A DNA stretch of 64,000 nucleotides from CBFDBF01 sp050291465 (GTDB taxonomy: Bacteria > Pseudomonadota > Gammaproteobacteria > Chromatiales > Chromatiaceae). Numbering within the stretch: the first letter of the stretch is position 1; every line of letters begins with the position of its first letter. The stretch lies in assembly GCA_050291465.1 (NCBI GenBank), contig JBNKJV010000015.1, forward strand, positions 1-64,000, given 5' to 3'. Made by a program: the position numbers and the translations under genes. This document shows, in pieces, positions 26,228-34,868 of the stretch. Under the pieces are notes generated by a model that worked only from the letters and a program-made list of their open reading frames with translations, was not told the DNA's origin and ran no database searches.

Positions 26228-27067
26228 CTATGTTCCGGGTTTCTGGGCCCGGGGGCATTCGACCTGGAACAGTTTCGGTTCTTTGTGTTTTCTCAGTTTT
26301 ATGGCGGTAAGCCTTCCACCCCAAAGGCAGCCGCTGTCCAGTGCCCAGGTATTGTGGCTGGCGCGGTATCCCGCGGTCGACCAATGGCCGAATATGATGG
26401 GATCAAAGCGACTGGCGCGATGCGGTACCGCATACCAGGGAAGTAGCGGGGGTTGTTGATTCTCCGGGGCGCAACTCTCTTTTAAAGCGAGATTTCCTTC
26501 CGAATCACAGTAACGGAGGCGGGTAAAGCAGTTGGTTATAAAGCGCAGCCGGTCCATTCCCTGCAGGAACGGATTCCAGCGTTGGGGCAGGTTGCCGTAC
26601 ATCTGCTGAAAAAAATCAGGGAAGTTGTTCCCCTGCAGGGCCACTTCAACCTCCCGGGCGTAGCGCAGGGCGCTTGATATATCCCATTGCGGGGGCAGGC
26701 CGGCATGGATCAGGCTGATATGTCTTTTTTTGCTGTGGTACATCAGCGGCCGATGGCGCAGCCAGTGAAGCAGCTCGTCGCGATCGGGAGCGGAGAGAAT
26801 AGCGTCCAACGTGTGCCGCCTGTCCTGGTTTCTGTCGACCCCCTGGGAGAGTGCCAGAAGATGCAGATCGTGGTTGCCGAGCACGGTAATGGCCCGGTTT
26901 CCAAGTCCTTTGACGAAGCGCAGAACTTCAAGGGAGTGAGGGCCGCGATTCACCAGGTCACCGGCAAACCAAAGTTTGTCTTTGGCCGGGTCAAACCGGA
27001 TTTGGTCCAGAAGTCGGCGTAATTCGTCGTAACAACCCTGTACGTCACCAATGGCGAATACCGACAT
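26228..27067 (-). CDS. apaH: Symmetrical bis(5'-nucleosyl)-tetraphosphatase
   Basis: 279 residues. ApaH cleaves Ap4A to two ADP and also removes Np4 caps from RNA. The metallophosphatase motifs are clear: GDVQGCYDEL from residue 7, GDLVNRGPHS and GNHDLHLLA. Its ATG overlaps the stop of the upstream YjdF-like gene by one base (TAATG), so translation is coupled. In related genomes apaH lies with ksgA and apaG; those are absent here. Confidence 0.96.
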   Translation of the reverse strand: MSVFAIGDVQGCYDELRRLLDQIRFDPAKDKLWFAGDLVNRGPHSLEVLRFVKGLGNRAITVLGNHDLHLLALSQGVDRNQDRRHTLDAILSAPDRDELLHWLRHRPLMYHSKKRHISLIHAGLPPQWDISSALRYAREVEVALQGNNFPDFFQQMYGNLPQRWNPFLQGMDRLRFITNCFTRLRYCDSEGNLALKESCAPENQQPPLLPWYAVPHRASRFDPIIFGHWSTAGYRASHNTWALDSGCLWGGRLTAIKLRKHKEPKLFQVECPRAQKPGT

Positions 27068-27714
27068 TACACCTGACTCTCCCTTTGCCTTTGAATAGCG
27101 GGCAACTGTTCCAGCTGGTTGTCATGTAGCCGGGAAAGCAGGATTTGGGACAGGAGCGCGCCGGTCAAGGCGAGAAACATGTCCCACTGGGTATCCCAGT
27201 TATCGCCCTGGATCCCGAGAAAGGCCTCCGCCGCCTGTTCGCTGATAAGCGCAACCCACCATTCGATGAACTCATAAAAGGCGCTGAAGGCCAGGCAGAT
27301 GCTGGTGACCGTGAGCACAAGCCAGCCGCCCCGCTGCAGCGGCGAGCGGCGAATGAGGATCTCTCGTGCCAGGATGGCGGGTATGAATCCCTGGGCCAGA
27401 TGGCCTACCCGGTCGTAGTGATTGCGTGACAGCTCCAGGGCGTCGCGCAGCCAGTTGAATAGAGGATTCCCGGCGTAGGTGTAAAATCCGCCGATGATGA
27501 GGATCACGGCGTGCAGCGCCAGCAGTCGATAAAGCAGCGGTGTCAGGGGGAACCCTTGTCGGGTTGCGACCACCAGAACGATACCGATCATGACCGGAAA
27601 GGTTTCCAGGAACCAGGTAAGGCGGTCGGCAACCGGATCGATACCGCTGGCGACAAGTAACAGGGTTACAAACGTAAGCAGTATTGCGGGTTCTTTGGTC
27701 GAGATTTGATTCAT
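27067..27714 (-). CDS. YjdF-like integral membrane protein (DUF2238)
   Basis: 215 residues with about six hydrophobic segments. The family marks are the YDRVGHLAQGFIPAILAREILIR block and FYEFIEWWVALISEQAAEAFLGIQGDNWDTQWDM. The family is widespread and without known function. The ATG at 27714 is preferred over TTG at 27735; neither has a strong ribosome site. The gene is coupled to apaH by a TAATG junction. Confidence 0.85.
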   Translation of the reverse strand: MNQISTKEPAILLTFVTLLLVASGIDPVADRLTWFLETFPVMIGIVLVVATRQGFPLTPLLYRLLALHAVILIIGGFYTYAGNPLFNWLRDALELSRNHYDRVGHLAQGFIPAILAREILIRRSPLQRGGWLVLTVTSICLAFSAFYEFIEWWVALISEQAAEAFLGIQGDNWDTQWDMFLALTGALLSQILLSRLHDNQLEQLPAIQRQRESQV

Positions 27715-27907
27715 CGCTGGAAAAGGTAACGACAAGGACAGACAAAAGCAAGGGAAGCCCGGGATTAAACACGTCTTGAAAAGATCGTAAACGCCGGTAG
27801 GCTGTTATGTATGGGCGGCATGGGGAAGGCCGCGGTTCGCCGTATAATTCAGTTTTTCAGGCCGCGGCCGATATACCAAGCGGGTACAGGTTCAGAACGG
27901 AACTATT

Positions 27908-28354
27908 ATGAAAAGAACTCTTGCCGGCATATTGGGTGCATTATTGTTGATATCTCTCCCCTGCAGTGCCGATCCGGCACAGCAGCTGATCGCCGCCGTG
28001 GCGGAGGGGCGGGTAGCCAGTGTTCGTGATCTCCTGGCCCAGGGAGTGGATGCCAATACCAAAAATGCCGCCGGCCGGCCGGCATTGGTGATGGCGGCAT
28101 TTAATGGAAATGTTAAGACCGTACACGCCCTGCTCGGCGCCGGTGCCGATGTGAATGCCGTGGACGCGGCGGGGGTTTCCGCCTTGATGGAAGCGTCCGC
28201 ATTCGGTCATCCGGATGTCGTGCGGGTACTGATCCTGTCCGGGGCAAACGTAAATCTGAAGGACAGCGCCGGTAGTGGAGCCCTGAAGCGGGCGAACCTC
28301 GGCAAACACGATGAGGTGGCTCAGCTCCTGCAGGAGGCGGGGGCTTCCGAGTAA
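27908..28354 (+). CDS. Periplasmic ankyrin-repeat protein
   Basis: 148 residues. A signal peptide (MKRTLAGILGALLLISLPCSA) is followed by about four ankyrin units of 33 residues, each with the x-x-G-x-T/P-A-L-x-x-A pattern, for example DANTKNAAGRPALVMAAFNGN and NVNLKDSAGSGALKRANLGKH. Ankyrin stacks mediate protein binding; small periplasmic ones occur next to catalase and other genes in some bacteria, with unclear role. It converges with pdxA, with 9 bp between stops. Confidence 0.85.
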   Translation: MKRTLAGILGALLLISLPCSADPAQQLIAAVAEGRVASVRDLLAQGVDANTKNAAGRPALVMAAFNGNVKTVHALLGAGADVNAVDAAGVSALMEASAFGHPDVVRVLILSGANVNLKDSAGSGALKRANLGKHDEVAQLLQEAGASE

Positions 28355-28363
28355 CGAGGTTCC

Positions 28364-29347
28364 CTAATTCTGCGCCATCTCTACGGCGGTTTTTATAGCC
28401 GCCAGGAGGCTTCCGCAATCCGCCTTTCCGCTTCCCGCAAGTTCCAGGGCGGTGCCGTGATCTACTGAGGTGCGGATGATGGGCAGTCCCAGGGTGATAT
28501 TCACTGATTTGCCGAATCCCAGATGTTTCAGAACCGGCAGGCCCTGGTCGTGGTACATGGCCAGCACTGCGTCCGCCTGATCAAGATATTTCTGCGTGAA
28601 CAGCGTATCGGCCGGCAATGGTCCTATCAGTTCCATTCCCTCTTGCTGTAACCGCTGCAGTACCGGAGTGATCACCTCGATCTCTTCCCTCCCGAGATGT
28701 CCGCCTTCGCCGGCATGGGGATTCAGACCGCAAACCAGTACCCGCGGCTGGCTGATGCCGAACCGGCTCTTCAGATCGTGATACAGAGTACGTGTAATCT
28801 GTTCCAGGCGTGGCTGAGTGATGGCATGACTGACCTCCGAGAGGGGAAGGTGAGTTGTCGCCAGGGCCACGCGCAGGCCCGGTGCGGCAAGCATCATCAC
28901 CGGGGTGCCCCCGGTTATATCAGCCAGGAACTCCGTATGACCCGTGAAGGGATGGCCGGCATCGTTGATCACGCCTTTGTGTACGGGACCTGTCACCAGG
29001 GCGTCAAACGGGCCGTGCAGGCATCCCTCCGCGGCCTTGCGCAAGGTATCCAGCACATATCCGGAATTACCGGTGTTCAGGTGGCCGGGCTCAACAGCCG
29101 CAGTAAGGGGGACCGGGTAGACCAGCAGACGACCGGGCTGGTGAGGCGTAGGGGGCAGCGCAGGATCGAACAGCTGGATGGACACCGTGAGATCCAGTGT
29201 CTCGGCCCGTTCCTGGAGGAGCATGGGATCGGCCAGAATCACCATCTCCGTATCCAGTTCCCGCTGGGCGATCTGTACCGCCAGATCCGGTCCAATGCCC
29301 GCCGGTTCACCCGGAGTGAAGGCGATACGGATCTGTTTCTGGTCCAT
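28364..29347 (-). CDS. pdxA: 4-hydroxythreonine-4-phosphate dehydrogenase
   Basis: 327 residues. PdxA oxidises 4-phosphohydroxy-L-threonine in the DXP-dependent vitamin B6 pathway. The metal- and substrate-binding His residues lie in TGPVHKGVINDAGHPFTGHTEFLA; TPGEPAGIGPDL opens the protein and MYHDQGLPVLK is the third site. It follows surA by 54 bp and belongs to the lptD-surA-pdxA run. ksgA, normally next, is missing. Confidence 0.96.
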   Translation of the reverse strand: MDQKQIRIAFTPGEPAGIGPDLAVQIAQRELDTEMVILADPMLLQERAETLDLTVSIQLFDPALPPTPHQPGRLLVYPVPLTAAVEPGHLNTGNSGYVLDTLRKAAEGCLHGPFDALVTGPVHKGVINDAGHPFTGHTEFLADITGGTPVMMLAAPGLRVALATTHLPLSEVSHAITQPRLEQITRTLYHDLKSRFGISQPRVLVCGLNPHAGEGGHLGREEIEVITPVLQRLQQEGMELIGPLPADTLFTQKYLDQADAVLAMYHDQGLPVLKHLGFGKSVNITLGLPIIRTSVDHGTALELAGSGKADCGSLLAAIKTAVEMAQN

Positions 29348-29401
29348 GGTGTTTGACGGTGGTATGTGGTTGTCAGTTAACCGCCGTCTGTTAACCGAAC
29401 G

Positions 29402-30721
29402 CTAGATATCGTCCAGCCGAATCTCAACGTACGCCTCGTCCCGGAGTCGCCTGAGATAGAGTTCGGTCTCTTCTTCAGCTTTTCTCCGACGGATGGCTTC
29501 GCGGGCTTCGGCATGTTTTATGTCTTGGGTACTGTCGTGTTGCCGGCGTTCCAGGACCTGGACCAGATGCCAGCCGAACGGCGTACGAAAGGGTTTGCTG
29601 ATCTCTCCGGGGGCTAGTCTTCCCATCTGCTCTTCAAACTCCGGAACCACGTCGCCCGCGTTGATCCAACCCAGGTCTCCTCCTTTGAGTGCCGAGCCCT
29701 GGTCATCAGAGTGGGAGCGCGCAAGTTCGGCGAAGTCATCACCACCCTCGAGGCGCGTCTTCAGCTGTTCCAGACGTTGCCGGGCATCGTTGTCCGAAGT
29801 GATTTCAGAGGTTTTAATCAGAATGTGACGGGCATGTACCTGGGATACCAGGCGGGGCGCATTCCCCCCCCGGTAGTCGACGAGCTGTACGATGTGGTAA
29901 CCGCTGGCGCTCCGAATAGGGTCGCTGATCTGGCCTTTTTCCATTTTTCGTACCAGACCGGAAAACAGGGTCGGCAACTGATCAGCGCTGCGCCAACCGA
30001 GGTCGCCCCCTTCCAGGGCCTGGCGACCATCGGATTCCGCCAGGGCAAGCTGCTTGAAATTGGCGCCACTGCGCAATTTTTCCACCAGTCTGTTGGCTTT
30101 CTGCTTTGCCTTCTGTAACTGTTCGGAAGAGGCCCCTTCCCCGGTAGCTACCAGGATATGCCTGAGGTGGTAGGCGGAACGGCGCTGTGGCTGGCTTGAT
30201 TGCTGGGCCATATAGGCGGCAATCTCGCCCTCGGTGACATGCACGCGTTTTGCGGTTTCCCGCTGCCGGAGCTTCTGGATGGCGATGGTTTGGTGTACCT
30301 TCTGGCGAAAGCTGCGGAAGCTCATCCCACCGGCTTCAACGACCTTTCGAAACTGGGAAAGGGTCATGTTGTTTCTCTTGGCGATATTGTTGATTGCCTG
30401 GGAGAGTAAGTCTTCGCCGACGGTGATGCCCGCCCGTTCCGCCGCCGCCAACTGGAGTTTATCCAGTATCAGCCGCTCCAGGACCTGTCGCTCAATAACC
30501 TCCCTGGGGGGCAGCTTCGTTCCCTGCTGTTTCAATTGGGACAGTATGCGTATTAATTCGGTATCCAGCTCACTACGCAGTACCACATCATCGTCAACAA
30601 TGGCGACAATGCGATCGACGTCTTGTACTGCTGCGTTGGAAACGGGGGTATCGATGATATTGATCGCCAGGAGCGTCAACAACAGCATGCCCGAAAGTAT
30701 ATTGCGGTTTGGGGACATCAT
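29402..30721 (-). CDS. surA: Periplasmic chaperone and peptidyl-prolyl isomerase SurA
   Basis: 439 residues. SurA escorts unfolded outer membrane proteins across the periplasm. A signal peptide ends near NAA, followed by the N-terminal chaperone domain (VDRIVAIVDDDVVLRSELD) and two parvulin domains at about 170-270 and 285-385, each with a RHILI/V start and a GGDLGW motif. ATG at 30721 or 30718 is the likely start; a TTG at 30730 would overlap the lptD stop. Its client LptD is encoded just upstream. Confidence 0.95.
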   Translation of the reverse strand: MMSPNRNILSGMLLLTLLAINIIDTPVSNAAVQDVDRIVAIVDDDVVLRSELDTELIRILSQLKQQGTKLPPREVIERQVLERLILDKLQLAAAERAGITVGEDLLSQAINNIAKRNNMTLSQFRKVVEAGGMSFRSFRQKVHQTIAIQKLRQRETAKRVHVTEGEIAAYMAQQSSQPQRRSAYHLRHILVATGEGASSEQLQKAKQKANRLVEKLRSGANFKQLALAESDGRQALEGGDLGWRSADQLPTLFSGLVRKMEKGQISDPIRSASGYHIVQLVDYRGGNAPRLVSQVHARHILIKTSEITSDNDARQRLEQLKTRLEGGDDFAELARSHSDDQGSALKGGDLGWINAGDVVPEFEEQMGRLAPGEISKPFRTPFGWHLVQVLERRQHDSTQDIKHAEAREAIRRRKAEEETELYLRRLRDEAYVEIRLDDI

Positions 30722-30726
30722 GATTC

Positions 30727-33489
30727 TCAATAATCGGACTGGTAGCCGAGAATGCCATCTTCCAGGAAGTTGTCAATTCTGCTGCCAAGACTGGTAAGAC
30801 CTTTAAGTTCCAATTGGGCGAAAAAGGCGGTGTTACTGTCATGACTCTCGTCATTGACATAGTGGCGGGCAACAGCGCGAAAGATCCAGCAGCAGCTGTC
30901 GTATTCAAATCCGCCAAAACCTTCCAGGTCGCGATTATCGCGCCAGGAATGATTCCATCTCGCCACCATGCTCAGGCGTTGCGTGACCGGCCAACGGAAA
31001 GATACGTCACTCTGGTCCAGCAGGTTCGCGCGAAAGCGGTGCGCCAGGTTAAACAGGCCACCCTCATCACCGCGGTAGTAAAGATGGAACGCGCCCTGGC
31101 GGGTGTGGTCGCCATCCGCGTGGGGGTCCCATTGCGCGGTTGCTCGGGTGTGCCAATTGCCGCTCAAACGGGCGGCGATCTCTGCCACGATGGCGGAGCT
31201 GCTTTCATCCACCTCCATCATGCCCGGTAACTGCACCTCCCGATCTTCGAAATAAAATATCTGACCGATGCTGGCGCGCAGGAGTTCCGCTCCGGTGCCG
31301 CCGTCGAGGGTACGGCTGGTGAGGGCGACCGTCAGGTGATTGGCGTCTCCCACCCGGTCGGCGCCGTTGAAACGGTTTTCGCGGAACAGATTAGCGAAGC
31401 TGAGATCGAATTCGGAGGTATCGAAAACCGGGAGCTCGTCCTGATTCTCCCGCGGTGTATAGAGATAGAAGAGACGCGGTTCCAGGGTTTGGGTAAAGGG
31501 ATTTCCGAACCAGCTGCTTTCACGTTCAATAATCAATCCGGTATCCAGGCTGGCTGTATAGAGACTGCGCTCCGGTGTTGCAGGATTTCCGATGGTTTGG
31601 TCATCGAGATCGTAGGTGGTATAGCGGCCGCTGATCTTGGGAATCAGATAACCCCAGCTGTTTCGCATTTGCAGACTCAGGCCGGGGCTGATGTCAAAGC
31701 GGTGACCGTGTACCGCATCATCCAGATCAAAGTAGACATACTCCGTTTCCAGATGAGTAACGAGGGGCCCCAGGACCTCTTTTTCCAGGCTGAGTTGCAG
31801 CTGCGGCAACCGGGCATAGGGGCGGTCAACCGTGGCGATGGTCTGGTCGATGGTCTGAAAATGCTGCAACCGCCCGAGGAATTCCCAGTCATCTCCCAGG
31901 TAGCGGAGATCCCCCCGGCGTTCCAGATGCCGGGCGCTGCTGGAGGAGAGGCTGCCGCTCAGGTCTTCCACATAGTCGGCGTCGGAAACGTAGTTGATGT
32001 TGGTATCCAGCTGCCAGCGGGTGGTGGGAAAGCTGTTGCCGCGATAGGAGAAGGCGCCGCGTAAGGTATCTTCGTTATTACCGCCCCTGGAGTTATCATC
32101 CGGAAGGATCTCTGCCAGTATCCGGCTGTTATACCAGTCCGTCAGATAGCGGAATTCACCACCCAGCAACCAGCCGCGTTTGCTCATATAGCGCGGTGAG
32201 AAAGTGGCGTCCATGGAGGGCGCTATATTGAAATAGTAAGGGGTGGTGATGTCGAATCCGGTTTCACTGGAGTGTCCGATGGAGGGCACCAGGAATCCGG
32301 ATTTACGCTGATTATCTATGGGGAAAGTGGCGTAGGGCAGATAGAAAAAGGGCACCCCTTTAAACTTTACGATACCACCATACACCGTGCCCATTCCGCT
32401 GGCGCGGTCAACCTCGAGCTCGTTTGCTTCCACAGCCCACCCGTTATTGCCCGGAGCGCAGGTGGAGTAGGTAATGTCCTTATAGCGAGAGCGGTCACGA
32501 TCCAGGATCTCCACCTCGGCGGCGCTGCCCCTGACGCGCCGCGCCGGCAAGCGATACTGGGTGTTTTCCATATGGCCGCGATCGGTGGTCAGTTCCATAT
32601 GGGCTGAATCACCGCTGAGCAGCAACCCGGGGGTCTGGTAATAGATATTTCCCTGTGCATCCAGGGTATCGTTTGCCTGGTTATAGCGGATTTGATCCGC
32701 TTCCAGGAACTGGGTGTTCCAGTTCACCTCCACATTGCCGGAGAAGACGGCGGTACGTTCCTCATGCAACAGGTCGGCAGAGTCGGCGTTAATCTGTATG
32801 TTCCCGGTTCCATCCCCCGTGGAAGCGGCCGGGTACTGGAGGGGGCCGCACTGGCCCCAGTTCAAATCCCGGTCGATGCGCAGGGCGGAGGATGTATCCC
32901 GTCTCATAATAAGAGGTGTGGGTCGGGGCTCCGCCGCGGGTTCCATGGCGGGCTCGGTGGTGTCCGCCACCGGTGTTTCCTCCGCCGGGGCCTGCTCCGT
33001 CTCTACCACAGCTTCCGCGGCGGGGGTGGTGGCCTCTTCCGCGGCGGTTTCCGCCTCAGGGGGCTGCTCAACCGCCGGCTGGGGCGCTTCCGGGGCCTGC
33101 TGAGCCGGTTCTGTCTCCACGACGGGTTCCGCGGCGGGGGTGGCGGTCTCTTCCGCGGCCGTTTCCGCTTCCGTGGGCTGCTCAACCGCCGGCTGGGGCG
33201 CTTCCGGGGCCTGCTCCGTCTCTACCGCGGCTTCCGCGGCCGTTTCCGCTTCCGGGGGCTGTTCAACCGCAGGTTGGGACGCTTCTGGGGCCTGTTCAAC
33301 CACCGGCTCAGGTTCCACCGGCATCTGCTTGGGAGGCGGAGGCGGTGGTGCCGGTTTGCCGTCCTTAAGGCATTCCCAATTCCCTCCAGGACCCGGCGCA
33401 CACTCCCATTTCGGCGTGGCGGCGTGGGCCGCCGGTACAACCAGCAAGGAGCCCAGGGTTATGGATAGGATTTTTCTCTTGTGTGGCAA
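30727..33489 (-). CDS. lptD: LPS-assembly protein LptD with repeat-rich N-terminal extension
   Basis: About 920 residues from the TTG at 33489, which gives MPHKRKILSITLGSLLVVPAAHA, a good signal peptide, with CAGAGAA upstream. LptD with LptE inserts LPS in the outer leaflet. An OstA/LptA-like jellyroll lies at about 220-330 and the C-terminal 600 residues are the beta barrel. Cys pairs are present in the CGP and STCAP region and in YDSCCW, as the family needs for its disulfides. Residues 30-190 are an unusual extension: a WEC-x8-WECLKDGKP motif, seven prolines, and a Pro/Ala/Glu repeat. The stop is just before surA. Confidence 0.93.
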   Translation of the reverse strand: MPHKRKILSITLGSLLVVPAAHAATPKWECAPGPGGNWECLKDGKPAPPPPPPKQMPVEPEPVVEQAPEASQPAVEQPPEAETAAEAAVETEQAPEAPQPAVEQPTEAETAAEETATPAAEPVVETEPAQQAPEAPQPAVEQPPEAETAAEEATTPAAEAVVETEQAPAEETPVADTTEPAMEPAAEPRPTPLIMRRDTSSALRIDRDLNWGQCGPLQYPAASTGDGTGNIQINADSADLLHEERTAVFSGNVEVNWNTQFLEADQIRYNQANDTLDAQGNIYYQTPGLLLSGDSAHMELTTDRGHMENTQYRLPARRVRGSAAEVEILDRDRSRYKDITYSTCAPGNNGWAVEANELEVDRASGMGTVYGGIVKFKGVPFFYLPYATFPIDNQRKSGFLVPSIGHSSETGFDITTPYYFNIAPSMDATFSPRYMSKRGWLLGGEFRYLTDWYNSRILAEILPDDNSRGGNNEDTLRGAFSYRGNSFPTTRWQLDTNINYVSDADYVEDLSGSLSSSSARHLERRGDLRYLGDDWEFLGRLQHFQTIDQTIATVDRPYARLPQLQLSLEKEVLGPLVTHLETEYVYFDLDDAVHGHRFDISPGLSLQMRNSWGYLIPKISGRYTTYDLDDQTIGNPATPERSLYTASLDTGLIIERESSWFGNPFTQTLEPRLFYLYTPRENQDELPVFDTSEFDLSFANLFRENRFNGADRVGDANHLTVALTSRTLDGGTGAELLRASIGQIFYFEDREVQLPGMMEVDESSSAIVAEIAARLSGNWHTRATAQWDPHADGDHTRQGAFHLYYRGDEGGLFNLAHRFRANLLDQSDVSFRWPVTQRLSMVARWNHSWRDNRDLEGFGGFEYDSCCWIFRAVARHYVNDESHDSNTAFFAQLELKGLTSLGSRIDNFLEDGILGYQSDY
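32980..33291 (-). repeat. Imperfect tandem repeat in the LptD N terminus
   Basis: Three units of about 25-40 codons, each built on APEA(S/P)QPAVEQP(P/T)EAETAAE followed by a variable (T)PAAEPVVETE tail. The DNA units are also similar, so the array grew by in-frame duplication. The result is a long acidic, proline-rich, probably unfolded linker in the periplasm. Confidence 0.85.
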
Positions 33490-33687
33490 CGTAATTCTCT
33501 GTTTTTTCTTATATTGCAAACGGTTAGGATCGGTAACGCTGCCGGGGTGCGAGCTGCTGCCGGATTCCCGTGGCAAACGGGCCTTAAAATCGCATAGAAT
33601 CACCCATTCTTCAATGGTTTGATATCAGTAAACCGGTCTTTTGATTCCATCCCCCCCTGTAAAGACGATCGATTCCCAGACTCCGCC

Positions 33688-34683
33688 ATGCCCGAGCGAA
33701 TAAAGCAGCTGCAAAAATGGTTATCTGAGGCGACGGATACGGGGAACCCGGAACTCTATCCGGCTTCCGGAGACGCCAGTTTCCGGCGCTATTTCCGTAT
33801 CGAGCTCGCGGACGGCAGTACCCGGATAGTGATGGATGCGCCGCCTGCGAATGAGGATTGCCGGCCTTTTGTCCGGATCTGCCGGGCCTTCGAGGAGTTG
33901 GGGCTTCATGTCCCGCATATCTATGCCCAGGACCTCGATCGGGGCTTTCTGCTGCTCAGCGATCTCGGATCGCGGCTCTATCTCGACGCCCTTTCTCCGG
34001 AAACGGTGGACCGGCTCTACGGTGACGCCCTGGGCGCATTGGTGGTAATCCAGGCCTGTGGACCCCTGGAAGGGCTTCCGCCCTATGATCGCAATCTGCT
34101 GCTCCAGGAGATGGAGCTGTTCCGAGAGTGGCTGGTACGCCGTCACCTGGGATCAGGCCTGAGCGATGAGGAAGAGCGGATGCTGGACGGTGTCTTCGAT
34201 CTGCTGGTGGCCAATGCCCTGGAACAGCCTCAGGTCTGTGTCCATCGTGATTACCATTCCCGCAACCTGCTGGTAACCACCTCCTGCAATCCCGGTATCC
34301 TGGATTTCCAGGACGCGGTTGTGGGGCCGGTTACCTATGACCTGGTCTCCCTTTTAAGGGACTGCTATATCCGCTGGCCGCGGGAGCAGGTGCACCAATG
34401 GGCCATGAACTATTTCCTCCTGGCACAACAGTCCGGGGTGCTTCAGGGGGAACATGAAAAGGATTTTCTGCGCTGGTTCGATCTCATGGGCGTGCAGCGC
34501 CATCTCAAGGCGGCGGGGATCTTCGCGCGTCTCAACCGCCGGGACGGCAAGCCGGGATACCTGAAGGATATTCCGCGTACCCTGGGCTACATCGTGGAAC
34601 TGGCGCCGCACTATCCGGAGTTGGAGGAACTCGGCGCCTTCATCGAACAGCGTATCCTGCCTGGGCTAATGGGGATTGATTAA
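33688..34683 (+). CDS. amgK: Sugar kinase of the AmgK type (aminoglycoside phosphotransferase family)
   Basis: 331 residues. AmgK phosphorylates MurNAc and GlcNAc at the anomeric carbon for peptidoglycan recycling. The kinase marks are PASGDASFRRYFRI near the start, VCVHRDYHSRNLLV with the catalytic Asp, and ILDFQDAVVGPVTYDLVSLL for the metal. lptD divergent from amgK is the Pseudomonas order, which supports the call. murU, normally just after it, is not here. ATG at 33688 gives the family start PERIKQLQKWL. Confidence 0.88.
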   Translation: MPERIKQLQKWLSEATDTGNPELYPASGDASFRRYFRIELADGSTRIVMDAPPANEDCRPFVRICRAFEELGLHVPHIYAQDLDRGFLLLSDLGSRLYLDALSPETVDRLYGDALGALVVIQACGPLEGLPPYDRNLLLQEMELFREWLVRRHLGSGLSDEEERMLDGVFDLLVANALEQPQVCVHRDYHSRNLLVTTSCNPGILDFQDAVVGPVTYDLVSLLRDCYIRWPREQVHQWAMNYFLLAQQSGVLQGEHEKDFLRWFDLMGVQRHLKAAGIFARLNRRDGKPGYLKDIPRTLGYIVELAPHYPELEELGAFIEQRILPGLMGID

Positions 34684-34693
34684 CCGGTTTTTT

Positions 34694-34855
34694 GCCACGG
34701 AGGCACAGAGTTCACGGAGATAGTTGATGACGGAATACCGGCCCGAACCTGTAATCAGTCACCCAGACTATTCCTTGCCAGCATAAAGCCGTGGCGAGCC
34801 GGCAACTTCAATCGGGAAATAATACAGCGCTCTGAGATCTCTGTGTCTCTGTGGC
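34694..34855. repeat. Intergenic inverted-repeat element, CACGGAGGCACAGAG type
   Basis: Ends GCCACGGAGGCACAGAG and CTCTGTGTCTCTGTGGC are inverted copies matching at 15 of 17 positions, 162 bp apart. It fills the gap between convergent amgK and purD. Similar elements are scattered in intergenic DNA of many bacteria; no gene is inside. Confidence 0.7.
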
Positions 34856-34868
34856 CTAAATATATCGG

